The notes beneath the pieces are model-generated. The model saw only the letters and a program-made list of their open reading frames with translations. It made no database searches and had not been told where the DNA came from. This document shows, piece after piece, positions 8,056 to 17,184 of a DNA stretch of 64,000 nt. The position numbers were made by a program, and so were the translations under genes. The stretch's first letter is position 1. Every line of letters starts with the position of its first letter. The stretch is from an uncultured Spirochaeta sp. (lineage in GTDB: Bacteria > Spirochaetota > Spirochaetia > DSM-27196 > Alkalispirochaetaceae): positions 1 through 64,000 of the forward strand of contig CAJWEZ010000012.1 of the NCBI GenBank assembly GCA_913030605.1, given 5' to 3'.

Positions 8056-9402
8056 ATGAAGAGGTCACGAACCATCGCGGTGGTCGCGGTGCTACTGATG
8101 GGTACGACGTTCGCCACGTTTGCGAGCGGCGCCGGAGAGGACACGACGACCCTCACGTACGTCTACTGGGGGAGCACCGCGGAAGACGCAGCGATCCGGG
8201 CGGCGCTCCAGGCGTTCGAGGAGGCCAACCCGACGATCACGGTCGAACCGATGTACCTGCCCGGCGATCTGGATGGATCCACCTACAACGCGCGTATGAC
8301 GACGATGGCGGCGTCGGGAACGCTCCCCGATCTCGGGTATTTTCGCCCCGAGGAGTTTGGAAACTACGCCACAAACGGCTACTTCATGGACCTCTCCGAC
8401 CTGGTCGAACGCGACGGAATGGATGAGGCGTACCTCGATCAGACGTGGCTTTCCCTCAACGGTTCGATTTACGGCGCCTACACCGCCGCGGAGTGCCAGG
8501 TGATGTGGTACAACCCGGAGGTACTTGAGGCCGCCGGCGTCCCCACCCCGCCAACGGACTACCGCAACGCGTGGAGCTGGGATGAGTTTGTCGGCTATCT
8601 GCGACAGATTACCGTCGACGAGAACGACAACCACCCCGGTGACCCCGGGTTCGATGCGAACAACATCCAGACCTACGGTGTTGTCTACGACCTGTGGACC
8701 GCGATGTACTACCCCACCCTGTGGAGTAACGGCGGCGGCGTCTTTACCGACGACGGCACAGACACGATCATCGACTCTCCCGAGTCGATCGAGGCGATCC
8801 AGATGCTGGCGGACCTGATCCATGAGGACCAGGTGATGCCGTACATGGGCGGTGGAAGCGGACTCCCGTCTCCGACGGCGATGCTGCAGAACGGTCAGCT
8901 GGGTTTCTACGTCACCGGCCAGTGGACGCTTCTCGAACTCGGTCAGATGCAGGGATTCGACCTTGGCGTGGCGGCGCTCCCGATCATCAAGGAACCGGCG
9001 CAACTCTACGTGAGCGGGCTCAACGTGGTCTTTGACGCGACGGAGCATCCGGAAGAGGCGTGGGCCCTCCAGAAGTGGATGATGGATCCGAGCCGTACCC
9101 TCGACCTCTACACCTCCGGGCTGTGGATGCCCACAAAGGAGTCCTACTACACCGATGAGGAGGACCTGGCGCGGTGGCTGGACAATCCGGTCCACCCCGA
9201 TGGGTACCGCGAGGCCGTGGTTGACTCGATGCAGGTTGCACGGACCGAACCGATCATGGTGCGCAACTACAACCAGATCTGGGGCGACTATCTCAACCCG
9301 GCGATGGAGAGTATATGGATCGGACGGAGTACGGCGGAGGAAGCGCTCACCGCGGCGGCGGACGCGCTGCGCGAATCGGGACTCCTCGAGGGGCTGTACT
9401 AA
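8056..9402 (+). CDS. ABC sugar importer, extracellular solute-binding protein
   Basis: A 448-residue family 1 (MalE/UgpB-type) binding protein. The N-terminus MKRSRTIAVVAVLLMGTTFA is a signal peptide ending at FASGAGE; the Phe-Ala-x-Gly stretch recurs in the other two binding proteins of this window and I associate it with spirochaetes. The mature part has the usual TLTYVYWGSTAEDAAIRAAL start and the AMLQNGQLGFYVTGQW and EEAWALQKWMM segments of the family. The AGGAGGC site lies six bases before ATG 8056. It is the first gene of an operon with two permeases and a GH127 enzyme, suggesting an arabinose-containing oligosaccharide as ligand. Confidence 0.9.
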   Translation: MKRSRTIAVVAVLLMGTTFATFASGAGEDTTTLTYVYWGSTAEDAAIRAALQAFEEANPTITVEPMYLPGDLDGSTYNARMTTMAASGTLPDLGYFRPEEFGNYATNGYFMDLSDLVERDGMDEAYLDQTWLSLNGSIYGAYTAAECQVMWYNPEVLEAAGVPTPPTDYRNAWSWDEFVGYLRQITVDENDNHPGDPGFDANNIQTYGVVYDLWTAMYYPTLWSNGGGVFTDDGTDTIIDSPESIEAIQMLADLIHEDQVMPYMGGGSGLPSPTAMLQNGQLGFYVTGQWTLLELGQMQGFDLGVAALPIIKEPAQLYVSGLNVVFDATEHPEEAWALQKWMMDPSRTLDLYTSGLWMPTKESYYTDEEDLARWLDNPVHPDGYREAVVDSMQVARTEPIMVRNYNQIWGDYLNPAMESIWIGRSTAEEALTAAADALRESGLLEGLY

Positions 9403-9421
9403 GGAGACCGTGACGGCGTGA

Positions 9422-9471
9422 CGCGGGACGCTGCCCGACCCGTTCCGGCGGGCGAGGTGGCGGACCCCGCG
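9422..9471 (+). other. GC-rich stem-loop between binding-protein and permease genes
   Basis: An outer stem CGCGGG (9422-9427) with CCCGCG (9466-9471) encloses an inner stem GCCCG (9433-9437) with CGGGC (9449-9453). There is no T-run. Its place, between the abundant binding protein and the low-copy permeases, matches the expression-grading hairpins known from operons such as malEFG. The other two sugar operons here have one at the same place. Confidence 0.45.
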
Positions 9472-9506
9472 CGCGACCCCCGTCCGGCACTACACCAGGA
9501 CATGTG

Positions 9507-10412
9507 ATGAACACCAAAGCCGTCGGATTGAGAAAACGAAAAGAGACCGTGTGGGGGTGGATTCTCATCGCCCCCCTCGCGGCAGGGCTCACCCTGTGGG
9601 TGATCTTTCCCATGGGGTTGAGTTTTGTCACCAGCCTCCTCAAGTGGGACATGATCAGCCAGCCGGAGTTTGTCGGGCTCGGCAACTACATCTCCCTCAT
9701 CACGGAGAGCGACCTGTTTCGCACGTGCGTGAAGGTGACGCTCTACTACACGGTCGTGAGCGTACCGATCCAGCTCATCCTGGCACTGGCGGCGGCGATG
9801 CTGCTGAACGCAAACGTACGGTGGCTGGGGGTCTTTCGTACGATCTTCTACCTTCCGTCGCTCATTCCGCTCGTTGTCACCTCGATCATGTGGCTCTGGC
9901 TCTACAACACGCAGTACGGCCTGATCAACGCGATGCTCGTGGGAATGGGGCTCGACCGCGTGCAGTGGATCAGCAGCACGGCGATGGTCGTCCCGAGTCT
10001 GGTGATCATGAGTACCTGGAGCATCGGCAATCTGGTTGTGATTTTCCTTGCCGGCCTGCAGGGCATACCGAAGACGCTGATCGAGGCGGTGAGTATCGAC
10101 GGCGGGAACGCGTGGCACTCGTTTCGCCACGTCGTGCTTCCGCTTCTGAGTCCGGTGATCCTCTACAACCTGATCGTCGGGATGATCAAGGCGCTGCAGC
10201 TCTTCACGGAGCCCTACATCATGACCGCAGGCGGTCCGGCAAACGCCTCGCTCTCCATCGTTCTCAACATCTACAACCACGCGTTCCGCTACGGGAAGAT
10301 GGGGGCCGCCAACGCGATGGCGTGGATGCTGTTCATCATGACGATGGTGCTCTCGCTCATCGTCTTCAGGTCCTCCGCCCGGTGGACGTTCTACGAGGGG
10401 GACAAGCGATGA
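9507..10412 (+). CDS. ABC sugar importer permease, MalF/UgpA type
   Basis: A 301-residue inner-membrane permease with about six membrane segments, beginning with RKRKETVWGWILIAPLAAGL. The EAA cytoplasmic loop that docks the ATPase reads EAVSIDGGNAWHSFRHVVLP. ATG 9507 is preferred to GTG 9504; the ribosome binding site is weak (AGGA, seven bases upstream). It overlaps the next permease by four bases (ATGA). It pairs with that permease and the binding protein at 8056; no ATPase gene is nearby. Confidence 0.9.
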   Translation: MNTKAVGLRKRKETVWGWILIAPLAAGLTLWVIFPMGLSFVTSLLKWDMISQPEFVGLGNYISLITESDLFRTCVKVTLYYTVVSVPIQLILALAAAMLLNANVRWLGVFRTIFYLPSLIPLVVTSIMWLWLYNTQYGLINAMLVGMGLDRVQWISSTAMVVPSLVIMSTWSIGNLVVIFLAGLQGIPKTLIEAVSIDGGNAWHSFRHVVLPLLSPVILYNLIVGMIKALQLFTEPYIMTAGGPANASLSIVLNIYNHAFRYGKMGAANAMAWMLFIMTMVLSLIVFRSSARWTFYEGDKR

Positions 10413-11242
10413 ACTCGCGGCCGATTCGTCTTTCCCGCGTTCTGATCTACGCCGGTCTCGGGTTCGGAACGCTCTTCTGTGTCGTTCCGCTCCTGTGGCA
10501 GATCCGCAGTTCGCTGATGCCGATCGAGGATATCTTCAAACTGCCGCTGATCCTCGTTCCGCGGCAGCCGGAGTTTCGCAACTATCTCGAGGCGTTCACG
10601 CTGGTTCCGCTGGCGCGCTACTACGTGAATACGGTGGTGGTGGTGGGGAGCTGCGTCGTCGGCGCCGTTCTGTCGAACATCTCGATCGCCTACGCCTTTG
10701 CCCGCCTGGAGTTTCCCGGCAAGCGGATCATGTTTGCCGCGAGCATGGCGACGCTCATGCTCCCGGTATCCGTCCAGCTGATCCCCCTCTTCCTCGAGTG
10801 GAACCTGATCGGCGGGGTCAATACGCTGTACCCGCTCATCGTACCGGCGTTCTTTGGCAACGCGTTCTTCATTTTTCTCCTGGTGCAGTTCTTTCGCACA
10901 ATCCCCCGGGACTACGACGAGGCCGCGCTTATGGACGGCGCCGGGTATCCCCAGACGATCGCACGCGTCATCGTCCCGATGTCGACGCCGGCAATCGCGA
11001 CGGTCGCCATCTTTCAGTTCATGTTCAGCTGGAACGACTTCATGGGACCGCTGATCTTCCTGCAGGACCGCGACCTCTACACCCTGTCGGTGGGACTGCG
11101 GTCCTTTCTCTCAACGTTCTACACACCGTGGCCGGAACTGATGGCGGCGTCGACGATGACCGTACTGCCGCTCATCGTGCTCTTCTTCCTGGCACAACGA
11201 CATTTTATCCGCGGGCTCGCCACCGGCGGACTCAAAGGATAG
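10409..11242 (+). CDS. ABC sugar importer permease, MalG/UgpE type
   Basis: A 277-residue inner-membrane permease with about six membrane segments. The EAA loop reads DEAALMDGAGYPQTIARVIV followed by Pro. The protein ends in RHFIRGLATGGLKG, the usual C-terminus of MalG-type permeases. Translation begins at the ATG overlapping the upstream stop, which implies coupling and equal amounts of both permeases. The GH127 gene follows after 13 bases. Confidence 0.92.
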   Translation: MNSRPIRLSRVLIYAGLGFGTLFCVVPLLWQIRSSLMPIEDIFKLPLILVPRQPEFRNYLEAFTLVPLARYYVNTVVVVGSCVVGAVLSNISIAYAFARLEFPGKRIMFAASMATLMLPVSVQLIPLFLEWNLIGGVNTLYPLIVPAFFGNAFFIFLLVQFFRTIPRDYDEAALMDGAGYPQTIARVIVPMSTPAIATVAIFQFMFSWNDFMGPLIFLQDRDLYTLSVGLRSFLSTFYTPWPELMAASTMTVLPLIVLFFLAQRHFIRGLATGGLKG

Positions 11243-11255
11243 CGAGGACTCATCC

Positions 11256-13199
11256 ATGAAACACTCCATGAAGGGCGTGCCCGTGTCGTCCGTACAACTG
11301 ACCGACGGGTTCTGGAAAACGCGCACACACATGGTCGCCACGGAGGCGATCCCGTACCAGTGGCGGGCGCTCAACGACTCGGTCCCCGGGGTCCCGAAGA
11401 GCCACGCGGTCGAGAACTTTCGTATCGCCGCCGGAGAGGCCGACGGCGACGTACACGGTATGGTGTTCCAGGACAGCGACATCGGAAAGTGGATCGAGGC
11501 GGCGTCGTACGCGCTCCTCGCACACCGCGATCCGGCGATCGAGGAGCAGATCGACGCGCTCGTTCGCGTGATCGGCAAGGCGCAGCAAAGCGACGGCTAC
11601 ATCAACACCTTCTTCACCCTGGTAAAACCGGAGGAGCGGTGGTCGGAGCTGGTCCAGGGGCACGAACTCTACAGCGCCGGCCACCTTATCGAGGCGGCGG
11701 TTGCGTATCACGAGGTTACGGGCAAACGCGAGTTCCTCGAGATCATGGTACGCTTCGCGGACCACATCGACGAGGTGTTCGGTCCCGAGGAGGGCAAGCT
11801 GCACCTGTTCGACGGTCATCCGGAGGTCGAGCTCGCCCTCTACCGCCTCGCCGAGGCGACGGGAACCGAGCGGTACGCACGCCTGGCGGACTATTTCCTC
11901 GACGTGCGTGGCTCGATCCCCGATTTCTCCCGCGGTCGCCCCGCCAAGGAAGGCATGATCGACGACTCGCGGTGGTTCTACAACGACTACTACAACGCGC
12001 AGTGCGCGACGCGGGACCTTCGCGACGCCGAGGGACACGCCGTTCGTGCGGTCTACCTGTACAGCGGACTCGCCGACCAGTACGGCCGCACCGGCGACGA
12101 CGAGATCCTCACCGCGCTGCGCGCGCTCTGGAAGAGCGTGGTGGAGCGGCGCATGTACGTGACCGCAGGACTTGGCTCCCAGGCCCGCGGCGAACGCTTT
12201 ACCGTCGACTACGATCTCCCCGGCGATACCGCTTACGCGGAGACCTGCGCCTCGGTGGGCTTCGTCTTCTGGGCGTGGCGCATGACGCTCATCGACCCCA
12301 ACAGGGAGTATGCCGACATCGCTGAACGGGCGCTCTACAACGGGGCCCTCGGTGGAATCGCTTTGGACGGGCACAGCTACCACTACGTCAACGCCCTCGA
12401 GGTACGCCCGGAGGTCGCAGAGTACCGTCACGACCACGATCACGTGGAACCGGAGCGCGTCGGCTGGTTCGAATGCGCGTGCTGCCCCACCAATGTCGCC
12501 CGTCTGGTCGCATCGATCGGTGCGTATCTCGTCTCCCACGATGAAGAAACCGTGTGGATCCACCAGTACGTGAGCGCCCGGACCAGTGTCCCCCTGCGCG
12601 ATGGCGCCGTCGACCTGGCGGTCCAGTCGGGTTTTCCGTGGGACGGGCGGGTGACGCTGACAATGCACTCGACGGTGCCCGAGCGTTTCAGCGTGTACGT
12701 TCGCATACCCGAATGGGCAGACAGCTACGCGATCACCGTCGACGGCTCCGCTGCGTCGGTGGCCGCTGGCCCCAACGGCTACGCCGCGATCACCGCCGAT
12801 TGGAGCGGGAAGCACGCCATTGGCCTCTCATTCGACATGGCGCCGCGCCTCGTCCGCGCCAACGACAAGGTGGCCGAGACCGCCGGTCGCGTGGCGATCC
12901 AGCGCGGACCGCTCATCTACTGCGTCGAGGAGGTCGATAACGGACCGGATCTGCACCAACTGATCGTGGACCCACGAGGGTCGATTCGGGTGGAACGCGA
13001 CGACTCGCTCGTTGAGGGCGGCACCATTCTCGTCGTTCCCGGGCACCGGGAGATCGACGGTGACGAGGCGATGACCCTCTATCGCGACTACCGCGCGCCT
13101 CGCCGCCTCGACCCGTGCCAGATTCGCGCGGTTCCCTTCTTCATGCGGGGTAATCGGGGACGGGGCGAACACCGCGTCTGGGTGCGCGTCGGCCCGTAG
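11256..13199 (+). CDS. GH127 beta-L-arabinofuranosidase
   Basis: A 647-residue cytoplasmic enzyme (no signal peptide) of the GH127/DUF1680 family, which removes beta-L-arabinofuranose from oligosaccharides. The residues known from HypBA1 of Bifidobacterium longum can be located: an acid/base Glu at 313 (RGERF), the zinc ligands Glu329 and Cys331 (AETCAS), and the Cys409-Cys410 pair (ECACCPTN), of which the first is the unusual Cys nucleophile. All are intact. GAGGAC precedes ATG 11256. As the last gene of the importer operon it probably hydrolyses the imported sugar inside the cell. Specificity within GH127 cannot be fixed from sequence. Confidence 0.92.
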   Translation: MKHSMKGVPVSSVQLTDGFWKTRTHMVATEAIPYQWRALNDSVPGVPKSHAVENFRIAAGEADGDVHGMVFQDSDIGKWIEAASYALLAHRDPAIEEQIDALVRVIGKAQQSDGYINTFFTLVKPEERWSELVQGHELYSAGHLIEAAVAYHEVTGKREFLEIMVRFADHIDEVFGPEEGKLHLFDGHPEVELALYRLAEATGTERYARLADYFLDVRGSIPDFSRGRPAKEGMIDDSRWFYNDYYNAQCATRDLRDAEGHAVRAVYLYSGLADQYGRTGDDEILTALRALWKSVVERRMYVTAGLGSQARGERFTVDYDLPGDTAYAETCASVGFVFWAWRMTLIDPNREYADIAERALYNGALGGIALDGHSYHYVNALEVRPEVAEYRHDHDHVEPERVGWFECACCPTNVARLVASIGAYLVSHDEETVWIHQYVSARTSVPLRDGAVDLAVQSGFPWDGRVTLTMHSTVPERFSVYVRIPEWADSYAITVDGSAASVAAGPNGYAAITADWSGKHAIGLSFDMAPRLVRANDKVAETAGRVAIQRGPLIYCVEEVDNGPDLHQLIVDPRGSIRVERDDSLVEGGTILVVPGHREIDGDEAMTLYRDYRAPRRLDPCQIRAVPFFMRGNRGRGEHRVWVRVGP

Positions 13200-13211
13200 G
13201 CGGCGGAAAAC

Positions 13212-14276
13212 CTATCGGAGAATCCTCACGCCGGCGCGGGAGGAAAGTTCGGCGAGGTCCGCTTCAACGCCGGCGGCTGACAGCGGGTTTCCGCGAAGGT
13301 CAAGGCTGTACAGCACGCTCAACGTTCCAAAGGTCGTCAGGAGCGGTGCGACAGACTCGATAGCGTTGTCAGCCACACTGAGTTGGAGAAGGTACGGCAG
13401 GTGTTCCAGGGGTCCGAGGTCGTTGATTCGGTTGCCGGAGGCGGAGAGACCGCGGAGCTCGGTCAGCGAGCTCAATGCCGCAAGATCGACCACCTCGTTG
13501 TCCTCGATTTCGATACCCGTGACGTTCACCAGCGTCGCGAGCGGCGACAGGTCGGAGATCCGATTGCCGCTCAACTGCAGCACCGTGACAGCGGTCAGCG
13601 GGGCCAATGGTTCGACGTCCCGGACCTGGTTGTTTTCTATCCGCACGTGCCTCAGGTTGGTCAAACCACGGTACGCTTCGATCGTAACGATCCGATTGTC
13701 ACGAAGGTCGAGCGCCCCGAGCGACGTGAGCGTCGCGAGCGCCGAAATGTCGGAAACACGGTTGTGGCGCACCGACAGCGACGTCAGGTTGGATAGACCG
13801 GCGAGTGCCGAGAGGTCCTCGATCTGATTGTCGTCGAGGTCGACGGTTCGCAAACGGACGAGACCGGCGAGGGGCGATATGTCGGTGATTTCGTTTGCGT
13901 CGAGGCCGAGGACCTCCAACGCCGTCAGGCCGGATAGTGGCGAGAGATCCGTGAGTTCGCCGTCGGTGATGTACAGCGAGAAGAGCGACGTGAGGCTCTC
14001 GATCCCCGAAAGGTCCCGAAGCGGCTTGCCGTGAATCGCAAGGGCCTCAACAGCTCGACAGTCCTCCCGGGACAGCTCGCCCTCCGGCTTTCCGATCGTG
14101 CGCCGAACGGCGGCCTCCAGGACCGGGTCGGGAAACGAGACGCCGGTGGACGCGTCGGGGATGTCGATTGTGTCGGGATCGGCGGCTGCGGAAACCGGCG
14201 AATCGCACGCCGTCAGAAGAAAACCGAATGCGATGGAGAGAAACAGTTGCGGAACGGCGTGGGAGTACAATCTCAT
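13212..14276 (-). CDS. Leucine-rich-repeat lipoprotein (internalin-type LRR)
   Basis: A 354-residue lipoprotein. The signal peptide ends in a lipobox (FGFLLTAC) and a D/S-rich tether. About ten LRRs of roughly 22 residues follow, with the pattern L-x-x-L-x-L-x-x-N-x-I-x-D-L-x-P-L (for example EVLGLDANEITDISPLAGL), the SDS22/internalin type. A cap segment (FPDPVLEAAVRRTIGKPEGE) precedes them, as in many bacterial LRR lipoproteins. ATG 14276 is chosen because it opens directly on the signal peptide. It lies between two convergent sugar operons and is 12 bases from the GH127 stop. A role in adhesion or binding at the surface is likely but unproven. Confidence 0.88.
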   Translation of the reverse strand: MRLYSHAVPQLFLSIAFGFLLTACDSPVSAAADPDTIDIPDASTGVSFPDPVLEAAVRRTIGKPEGELSREDCRAVEALAIHGKPLRDLSGIESLTSLFSLYITDGELTDLSPLSGLTALEVLGLDANEITDISPLAGLVRLRTVDLDDNQIEDLSALAGLSNLTSLSVRHNRVSDISALATLTSLGALDLRDNRIVTIEAYRGLTNLRHVRIENNQVRDVEPLAPLTAVTVLQLSGNRISDLSPLATLVNVTGIEIEDNEVVDLAALSSLTELRGLSASGNRINDLGPLEHLPYLLQLSVADNAIESVAPLLTTFGTLSVLYSLDLRGNPLSAAGVEADLAELSSRAGVRILR

Positions 14277-14376
14277 GGCTATATCCAGCGACGGAGTATA
14301 GAGAGACCGCCACGCGTCCGCAAGCACGCCCGGTACGCGGGCACGTTCGGGACGGCGTACCGGGCATTGCCTGACC

Positions 14377-16317
14377 TCAGCAGATCGGAAACAGCGTCAC
14401 ACGCAACGCGGTCGCGCCGTATGGAACCAGCTGCACCACCGTATCCTGCGGTTCGCACTCCGGTGTTTTCGGGATTGGTGCCGCAGAATTGTGGCGCAAG
14501 CCCCAGTTTTTCACCCGGCGAAGACGGACTTCCATGCGTTCCGGCGGTGACTCGGGATCGAACAAGCCGTTCCACTCCGGGTTCGACTCGACCCCCGATG
14601 GGAGGGCGATCGCCGGCGGCACGCCGTAGGCCCAGTCTGTGTTGGGGTGCACCTCGTAGTCGGAAAACCGACCGCGGTCGACGATCCGTTTCCAGTCTCC
14701 GGGGATTGGCAGCGCGTACAGCAACGGCCCCTTGGTGAAGTACGCGGTCCCCGCCTCCTCGTCCCGCCGCAGCGTCGGTGGCATTGGCAGCGTGAGGGTC
14801 ACACTCTCCCCAGACCGCCACGTCCGCCGAATCGAATGAAACGGTCGTTCCACGGCCTCGACCGGCGCGCCGTCGACGACGATCCCGGGGGACTCACACC
14901 ACTCGGGCACGCGGAGTCGCAGTTCGAACTCGACACCCTCTGCGTCGGTTTCCACGGCAAATTCGATCGTGTCACCGAAGGGATAGCGCGTCCGTTCGTG
15001 GAGTGTCACCCCCCTCCCCTGCGACGCGAAGCGGATCGAGGACGGAGCGTAAACCATCGCCGTTAGCTCCGTACGGTCCTCCGACTCACGCCTCATCCAC
15101 AGCGAACGGGCGAGTTTTGGCCACCCCTGGTGCATGTTTGCAAGGCAGCAGGGAAAGTGCGGCGCCAATCCGAAGATGTTCGAGGTATCGGTGTTGTTGT
15201 ACCAGTCCCTATGAGCGACCGAGCAGAGCACCTGGTTGACCTGTTGGTCGTACTGGTGGGAGGTGAAGTCGTGACTCAACGCAGCAGGAAGCGCGTTGAA
15301 CGCGACCCGCTCCAGCCGGTCGGCAAACTCGGCCTCCCCCGTGATCGCCAGAAGCACTTCCAGACTGAACATGAACTCGACGACCGTGCACAGCTCGACC
15401 CCGGTGGTCGGTTCGGTTCCATTCAGGTGCTCGTCGCAACTGTACAAGCCGTGGAGCTGCCCGTGATATCTGTCCAGCTGCCGCAGTCCGGATCGCACGC
15501 TCTCGAGGTGGCGGCGATCTCCGGTCAGCTGATAGCGAAGCGCCGGATACTTCACCGCCATAGCGATGTTGACCCCGTGGCTCGTGTGGTATTTCAGGAA
15601 CAGGTCGCGGGCCTTCTCCTCTCCGATATGCACGGGGTTCAGAAGCTCTGCCTGCCCGTACTTCTCCCACACCGCGGTCAGCTCGCCCCATCGGAGGTGT
15701 TCCTCCATCGGCCGCGTATACGGCAGCCGTTCGAAAAACCCGGTCCAGTCGAACGCGCCGTCAAGGAGCGTGGTCGCCAGGGACAACTGTTGGTCCGCTC
15801 CCGATCGTTCGTAGAACCACAGCGCACTCCACGCGTTTTCGCCGCCCCGGGCCACCGCCCACATGAAAAACGGTCGATCCGGCAACTCCGCGCGCTGATA
15901 GTCGAAGTAACGGCTCATGAACTCCATGACACGGTCGTCACCGCTGGCGTCGTAGTACTCTTTCATCGCCTTGAGCACGACCATCCGCGGCCACCAGTCG
16001 TCGTTCCCTGCAGGACCAAACTGCCCCGACGGCTCCTGACTCCCCAGAATCGCGTCGATCCATCGCCGGGCCTTCGCCAGCAACGGTTCGTCGGTAAGCA
16101 GGTAGGCGAGCGGGACGAGGCCATCCAGGTAGTAGGGCCCCCGTTCCCAGCTTTCGCCGTCCCCTCCCAACCATGCGCTGTTTTCGCCCACGTCCTCCCA
16201 GATTTCGTCGAGATGGCCGGTCAGCCCGTCGGCCTGCACGCGCAACTGAGCGTGGAGCCACCCCTCGGCGGAGACATCGGTCGTCGGTAGCTGGTGATAG
16301 GTCGTTCTCTTGTACAC
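14377..16317 (-). CDS. GH127-related (DUF1680) glycoside hydrolase, second copy
   Basis: A 646-residue intracellular protein of the DUF1680 clan, only distantly similar to the copy at 11256. It starts with the (alpha/alpha)6-barrel N-terminus (LRVQADGLTGHLDEIWEDVG) and keeps a zinc/nucleophile set: Glu308-x-Cys310 (GVELCTVVE) and Cys390-Cys391 (HFPCCLANMHQGWPKL). A DEH at 295-297 may carry the acid/base. The PCCLANMHQG form differs from the CCPTNVAR of true GH127, so it may belong to a neighbouring family of the clan with another linkage preference. It precedes a MalG-type permease by 30 bases on the minus strand; its own upstream promoter side is the convergent region near 16320. Confidence 0.85.
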   Translation of the reverse strand: MYKRTTYHQLPTTDVSAEGWLHAQLRVQADGLTGHLDEIWEDVGENSAWLGGDGESWERGPYYLDGLVPLAYLLTDEPLLAKARRWIDAILGSQEPSGQFGPAGNDDWWPRMVVLKAMKEYYDASGDDRVMEFMSRYFDYQRAELPDRPFFMWAVARGGENAWSALWFYERSGADQQLSLATTLLDGAFDWTGFFERLPYTRPMEEHLRWGELTAVWEKYGQAELLNPVHIGEEKARDLFLKYHTSHGVNIAMAVKYPALRYQLTGDRRHLESVRSGLRQLDRYHGQLHGLYSCDEHLNGTEPTTGVELCTVVEFMFSLEVLLAITGEAEFADRLERVAFNALPAALSHDFTSHQYDQQVNQVLCSVAHRDWYNNTDTSNIFGLAPHFPCCLANMHQGWPKLARSLWMRRESEDRTELTAMVYAPSSIRFASQGRGVTLHERTRYPFGDTIEFAVETDAEGVEFELRLRVPEWCESPGIVVDGAPVEAVERPFHSIRRTWRSGESVTLTLPMPPTLRRDEEAGTAYFTKGPLLYALPIPGDWKRIVDRGRFSDYEVHPNTDWAYGVPPAIALPSGVESNPEWNGLFDPESPPERMEVRLRRVKNWGLRHNSAAPIPKTPECEPQDTVVQLVPYGATALRVTLFPIC

Positions 16318-16347
16318 GGGAATACCTCCTGATTGTTGTACGGACCG

Positions 16348-17184
16348 CTATTTCGAAAAGCCCGAGGTGAGCCCCTTCACGTAGTGTTTCTGGAGCACGA
16401 GGAACAGCACGACCGGGGGGACCATCGCGATGCTCGCCCCGGCGTTGATGATGCCCCAGTCGTTCTGGTAACGCTGTTTGCCGAAGTTCATGATGCCGAC
16501 CTGAATGTTCCTCGCGGCGTTTGAGTTGGAAAAGACCAGCGAAAGGATGAAGTCGTTCCACGTTTCGAGAAACACGAATACGACGACGGTCGCTACCGCC
16601 GGTATCGCCAGCGGCAGGTAGAGGCGGAGCAGAACCGTGAGTTCACCGGCACCGTCAAGCAGTGCACTCTCACGAATGGAGGCCGGCAGCGCCGCGAAGT
16701 AGTTCCGCATCATGAAGACACAAAACGGCAGAAAAAAGGTGGCGTAGACCAGGACAAGCCCCGCGAGCGTGTCCACCAGTCCGAGGGCGGTGAGCATGTT
16801 GTACAGCGGAATCAGCAGCGCCTGAAACGGCACCATGAGGATGGACAGGATCAGCAGAAACAGCGCGTTGCTCCCGGGAAACGGAACGATCGCGAGTGCA
16901 TAGGAACAGAGGGCGCTAACGATGAGTATCACCACCGTCGTGGACACCGCCATCAGCGCGGTGTTGGAAAAGTAGCGCATGAAGATCCCGTCGCCGGCGT
17001 CGACGAGCTTCTGAAACTGGCCGAGCGTCGGGTGATCGGGCACAAACGTCGGGGGAAACTGCAGTATCTCCGGTCCAGGCTTGAGCGCGGTGAGCACGCT
17101 CCACCCGACGGGAGCGAGAAAGGCCGCTGCCACGAGGACCAGAAGCACGGTACGAAGGAATGCAAAGAGTCGGACTCTACTCAT
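16348..17184 (-). CDS. ABC sugar importer permease, MalG type (second importer)
   Basis: A 278-residue permease with about six membrane segments (first: LRTVLLVLVAAAFLAPVGWS). The EAA loop reads RESALLDGAGELTVLLRLYL followed by Pro, and the C-terminus HYVKGLTSGFSK is family-typical. The start ATG 17184 overlaps the stop of the partner permease by eight bases, so translation is coupled. It is part of the operon with the binding protein at 18123 and the GH127-related enzyme at 14377; no ATPase gene is present. Confidence 0.92.
   Translation of the reverse strand: MSRVRLFAFLRTVLLVLVAAAFLAPVGWSVLTALKPGPEILQFPPTFVPDHPTLGQFQKLVDAGDGIFMRYFSNTALMAVSTTVVILIVSALCSYALAIVPFPGSNALFLLILSILMVPFQALLIPLYNMLTALGLVDTLAGLVLVYATFFLPFCVFMMRNYFAALPASIRESALLDGAGELTVLLRLYLPLAIPAVATVVVFVFLETWNDFILSLVFSNSNAARNIQVGIMNFGKQRYQNDWGIINAGASIAMVPPVVLFLVLQKHYVKGLTSGFSK

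Noticed and set aside
9551-10408. Long frame that would fuse the two permeases of the first importer
   Set aside because: The first 286 codons are out of frame with the MalF-type permease; the ATGA overlap at 10409 is the real start.
11250-12815. 521-residue frame antisense to the GH127 gene
   Set aside because: The zinc and nucleophile motifs lie on the plus strand; this frame is a shadow.
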